From contig JYOE01000017.1 of the NCBI GenBank assembly GCA_000955875.1, positions 1 through 64,000 on the forward strand: DNA of 64,000 nucleotides, read 5' to 3'. The position numbers and the translations under genes were made by a program. Of the stretch, positions 62,058 through 64,000 are shown one piece after another; within the stretch, counting starts at the first letter, position 1, and every line of letters begins with the position of its first letter. Below the pieces are notes generated by a model that saw nothing but the letters and a program-made list of their open reading frames with translations, was not told the DNA's origin and did not search any database. The stretch comes from Terrabacter sp. 28 (lineage in GTDB: Bacteria > Actinomycetota > Actinomycetes > Actinomycetales > Dermatophilaceae).

Positions 62058-62789
62058 ATGGAGCGACAGGTCCTCGTGGTCGACGACGAGCCGCAGATCC
62101 GCGCCGTGCTGAGGGCCTACCTGGAGGCCGACGGGTTCAGCGTCACGGAGGCCGGCACCGGTGGCGATGCGCTGCGTCTGGTGCGTTCGGAAGGGCCCTC
62201 GCTCGTGCTGCTCGACGTGCGCCTCCCCGATGTCGACGGCATCGAGGTGCTGCGCACCCTGCGCCAGGAATCGCAGGTGCCGGTCATCCTCGTGACGGCC
62301 CGGTCGGAGGAGGTGGACAAGCTCGTCGGCCTGGGCGTGGGTGCCGACGACTACGTCACCAAGCCCTTCAGCCCGCGTGAGATCGTCGCGCGAGCCAAAG
62401 CCGTGCTGCGCCGCGCACCGCGCGATGCGGCGACGACCGGCGACGCGAGCCCTTCGCGCCGCGCCGTCGCCGTGCTCGCCTTCGAGGGTTTGTCCATCGA
62501 CGAGGACCGGCGCGAGGTGCATCGCAGGGGCGTCCCGGTCGAGCTGTCCGCCCTGGAGTTCGACCTGCTGGCCGCGATGGCCCGGAGTCCCGGTCGCGTC
62601 TTCTCCCGCGGGCAGCTCCTCGAACAGGTCTGGGGGTACGACTTCTTCGGCGACGAGCGAGTCGTGGACGTGCACGTCCGCAACATGAGGCGCGCCCTGG
62701 GCGACGACGCGGCGGACCCCCGGGTCATCGGCACCGTCCGAGGGGTCGGCTACCGCTTCCTGCCCGATGTCCTGGAGGGAGCGTCATGA
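62058..62789 (+). CDS. OmpR/PhoB-family response regulator
   Basis: 243 residues. The receiver domain (1-115) has acidic D9/D10, phospho-acceptor D53 (LVLLDVRLPDVDG), T80 and K102 (DYVTKPFSPREIV). The linker carries an Ala/Ser-rich segment, then a winged-helix DNA-binding domain (VELSALEFDLLAAMARSPGRVFSRGQLLEQVWG, DERVVDVHVRNMRRALGD, VRGVGYRFLPD). Its stop overlaps the kinase start (ATGA), so the two are made as a pair. Confidence 0.95.
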   Translation: MERQVLVVDDEPQIRAVLRAYLEADGFSVTEAGTGGDALRLVRSEGPSLVLLDVRLPDVDGIEVLRTLRQESQVPVILVTARSEEVDKLVGLGVGADDYVTKPFSPREIVARAKAVLRRAPRDAATTGDASPSRRAVAVLAFEGLSIDEDRREVHRRGVPVELSALEFDLLAAMARSPGRVFSRGQLLEQVWGYDFFGDERVVDVHVRNMRRALGDDAADPRVIGTVRGVGYRFLPDVLEGAS

Positions 62790-64000
62790 ACCGTCTGTCG
62801 ACACGACTCGTCCTCTCGCACCTGGTCGTCGCACTCATCGGGACCGTCGCGACCTTCGTCATCGTGCGGCAGCTGGCCCCCACGCTGTTCGACAGCTCGA
62901 TGAACCGCGCGGGCATGGGCACCGGGATGGGCATGGGGCGCGCGGGGGAGGCCTCACTGCGCACGCAGTTCGCCGACTCGGTGGACCAGGCACTCCTCGT
63001 CGGAGCGCTCCTCGGCAGCGTGGCCGCCGCGACGTTCGGGGCGTTCGCCGCCTGGCGGCTCCTGCGTCCACTGGGCGCCATGGGCCGTGCGGCGCGCCGG
63101 ATGGCAGGCGGTGACTACGCCACGGTCGTGTCGGTGCCGCACGAGGCCGAGCTCGCCGAGCTGGCCACCGACCTCAACCGCCTCGGCGCCGCCATGGCGG
63201 GCGCGGAGGCCCGCCGTGTCCGCCTGCTCGGGGAGCTCGCGCACGAGATGCGAACCCCGCTGACCGTGATCGACGGCTACGTCGAGGGCATGATCGACGG
63301 CGTCCTGCCTCGCGACCCGGCCTCGCTCGGTAGCGTCGGCGACGAGGTCCGCCGGCTGCGGCGCCTGGCCGACGACCTCTCGGCGCTGTCGCGCGCGGAG
63401 GAGGGAAGGCTGGACCTCGCCGTCGGGCCCTACGACCTCGGCGCGCTCGTGCGCCGCGCTGCGGAACGGATGCGTCCGCAGGCGCAGGACGCCGGGCTCG
63501 AGCTGCACGCTCCGGCCGCGGACGCGGTCGTGGCCCTGGTCGACCCGGACCGGTTCGCGCAGGTTGTGACCAACCTGGTCGGCAACGCCATTCGCGCCAC
63601 CGCCCCGGGGGGCCGCATCGCCGTGACGTGCACGCGGCGTGACGGGCAGGCGCTGGTGCAGGTGTCCGACACCGGCGAGGGCCTGGACGCGGCCGACCTC
63701 GAGCGGGTGTTCGAGCGCTTCTACCGGGTGCCCGGGCGCCGGAGCGTGGGTGCCGAGTCCGGCTCGGGCATCGGGTTGACCGTGGCCCGGGGCATCGTGC
63801 GCGCACACGGCGGCGAGCTCACCGCCGCGTCGGCCGGGCGCGGTCGCGGTTCCACCTTCACCGCGGCTCTGCCCCTCTTCGCCGCGACGCACCCCACTGC
63901 GACGCACCCCGCCGCGACGCACCGCACAGCGACGCACCCCGCCGCCCCGCGTCCCGTCGCGGCGTCCGACCCGACCGGTCCTGCGGTCGACCGGCGACGG
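62786..64000 (+). CDS. Sensor histidine kinase (partial, runs off right edge)
   Basis: 405 codons seen, no stop. Membrane segment 1 (about 8-28), a short outside loop (about 30-68) rich in Met-Gly (MNRAGMGTGMGMG, 39-51), segment 2 (about 69-92), HAMP, then HisKA with phospho-His153 in GELAHEMRTPLTVIDGYVEGM. The ATPase domain has NLVGNAIRAT, DTGEGLDAADLERVFERFYR and GSGIGLTVAR. The C-terminal tail has a four-copy tandem repeat. The Met-rich loop could bind copper or another soft metal (inference). It overlaps the response regulator gene. Confidence 0.93.
   Translation, partial: MNRLSTRLVLSHLVVALIGTVATFVIVRQLAPTLFDSSMNRAGMGTGMGMGRAGEASLRTQFADSVDQALLVGALLGSVAAATFGAFAAWRLLRPLGAMGRAARRMAGGDYATVVSVPHEAELAELATDLNRLGAAMAGAEARRVRLLGELAHEMRTPLTVIDGYVEGMIDGVLPRDPASLGSVGDEVRRLRRLADDLSALSRAEEGRLDLAVGPYDLGALVRRAAERMRPQAQDAGLELHAPAADAVVALVDPDRFAQVVTNLVGNAIRATAPGGRIAVTCTRRDGQALVQVSDTGEGLDAADLERVFERFYRVPGRRSVGAESGSGIGLTVARGIVRAHGGELTAASAGRGRGSTFTAALPLFAATHPTATHPAATHRTATHPAAPRPVAASDPTGPAVDRRR
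63884..63943 (+). repeat. 15-bp tandem repeat in kinase tail
   Basis: Four units of GCGACGCACCCC(G/A)CC-like 15-mers (63884, 63899, 63914, 63929), in frame and encoding Ala/Thr-Ala-Thr-His-Pro/Arg repeats just after the ATPase domain. Slippage could vary the copy number without shifting the frame. Confidence 0.85.

Noticed and set aside
1..64000. CRISPR arrays, rRNA genes, prophage genes or complete insertion sequences
   Set aside because: I saw no regularly spaced repeats, rRNA-like sequence, phage structural genes or intact transposase.

Overview
This window comes from a high-GC Gram-positive actinobacterium, most likely a soil or plant-associated member of the Micrococcales. The basis is the GC-rich third codon positions, frequent GTG starts with AGGAG-type ribosome sites, dense ATGA/GTGA overlaps, Tat-exported glycanases and LacI-dominated sugar regulation. 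Almost the whole window (about 1-58 kb) is a compound glycan-utilization region. A short junction of broken genes and a tRNA-Tyr-like 3' end (58.1-59.1 kb) separates it from ordinary regulatory and metabolic genes (59.1-64 kb).

Layout. (1) 0-10.4 kb: a LacI regulator (cut by the left edge) with a pair of operators, a binding-protein/two-permease sugar ABC importer lacking its ATPase, then overlapping GH35, GH42 and GH95 genes for intracellular trimming of fucosylated galacto-oligosaccharides. (2) 10.6-23.8 kb: three very large exported proteins (two with an alginate-lyase-type fold plus accessory modules, one with no recognisable catalytic family), and a convergent exported GH95 enzyme with two discoidin-like domains nested in its N-terminal domain. 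(3) 24-36.9 kb: an FCD-type GntR regulator, a ribose-type ABC importer, FucU mutarotase, and a full non-phosphorylative L-fucose route (dehydrogenase, lactonase, fuconate dehydratase, 2-keto-3-deoxyfuconate dehydrogenase, diketo-acid hydrolase). It ends in LutABC, so both pyruvate and L-lactate from fucose can be used. (4) 36.9-50.4 kb: a second MalE/F/G-type importer with a DUF624 protein and LacI regulator, followed by an uncharacterised catabolic set: 2-hydroxyacid dehydrogenase, two TIM-barrel isomerases, a Gfo/Idh/MocA dehydrogenase, a DUF993 aldolase-like protein, glycerate kinase, an AGE-family epimerase and a DeoR regulator. (5) 51-58.1 kb: GalM and a LacI-controlled L-arabinose operon (araB-araD-araA) whose ABC transporter has collapsed to short remnants. 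(6) 58.1-59.1 kb: an IS3 transposase relic joined in frame to an FMN-reductase relic, then a tRNA-Tyr-like sequence. (7) 59.1-64 kb: a MarR/SDR divergent pair, an M20 amidohydrolase, and a two-component system.

How it may fit together (inference). A fucosylated, arabinose- and galactose-containing plant glycan, such as an arabinogalactan or xyloglucan side chain, would be attacked outside the cell by the lyase-like proteins and the exported fucosidase. Oligosaccharides and fucose would enter through three separate importers, and intracellular galactosidases and a fucosidase would finish the job. A 16-bp LacI-type motif (CCGGAAAGCGCATTCC) is exactly duplicated upstream of the first secreted lyase-like gene and upstream of the second importer. 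Related sites lie upstream of the other two large exported proteins, the LacI gene itself and the DUF993 operon. This suggests one regulon joining unknown extracellular enzymes, an importer and an unknown intracellular pathway, and it is the best candidate here for an undescribed system.
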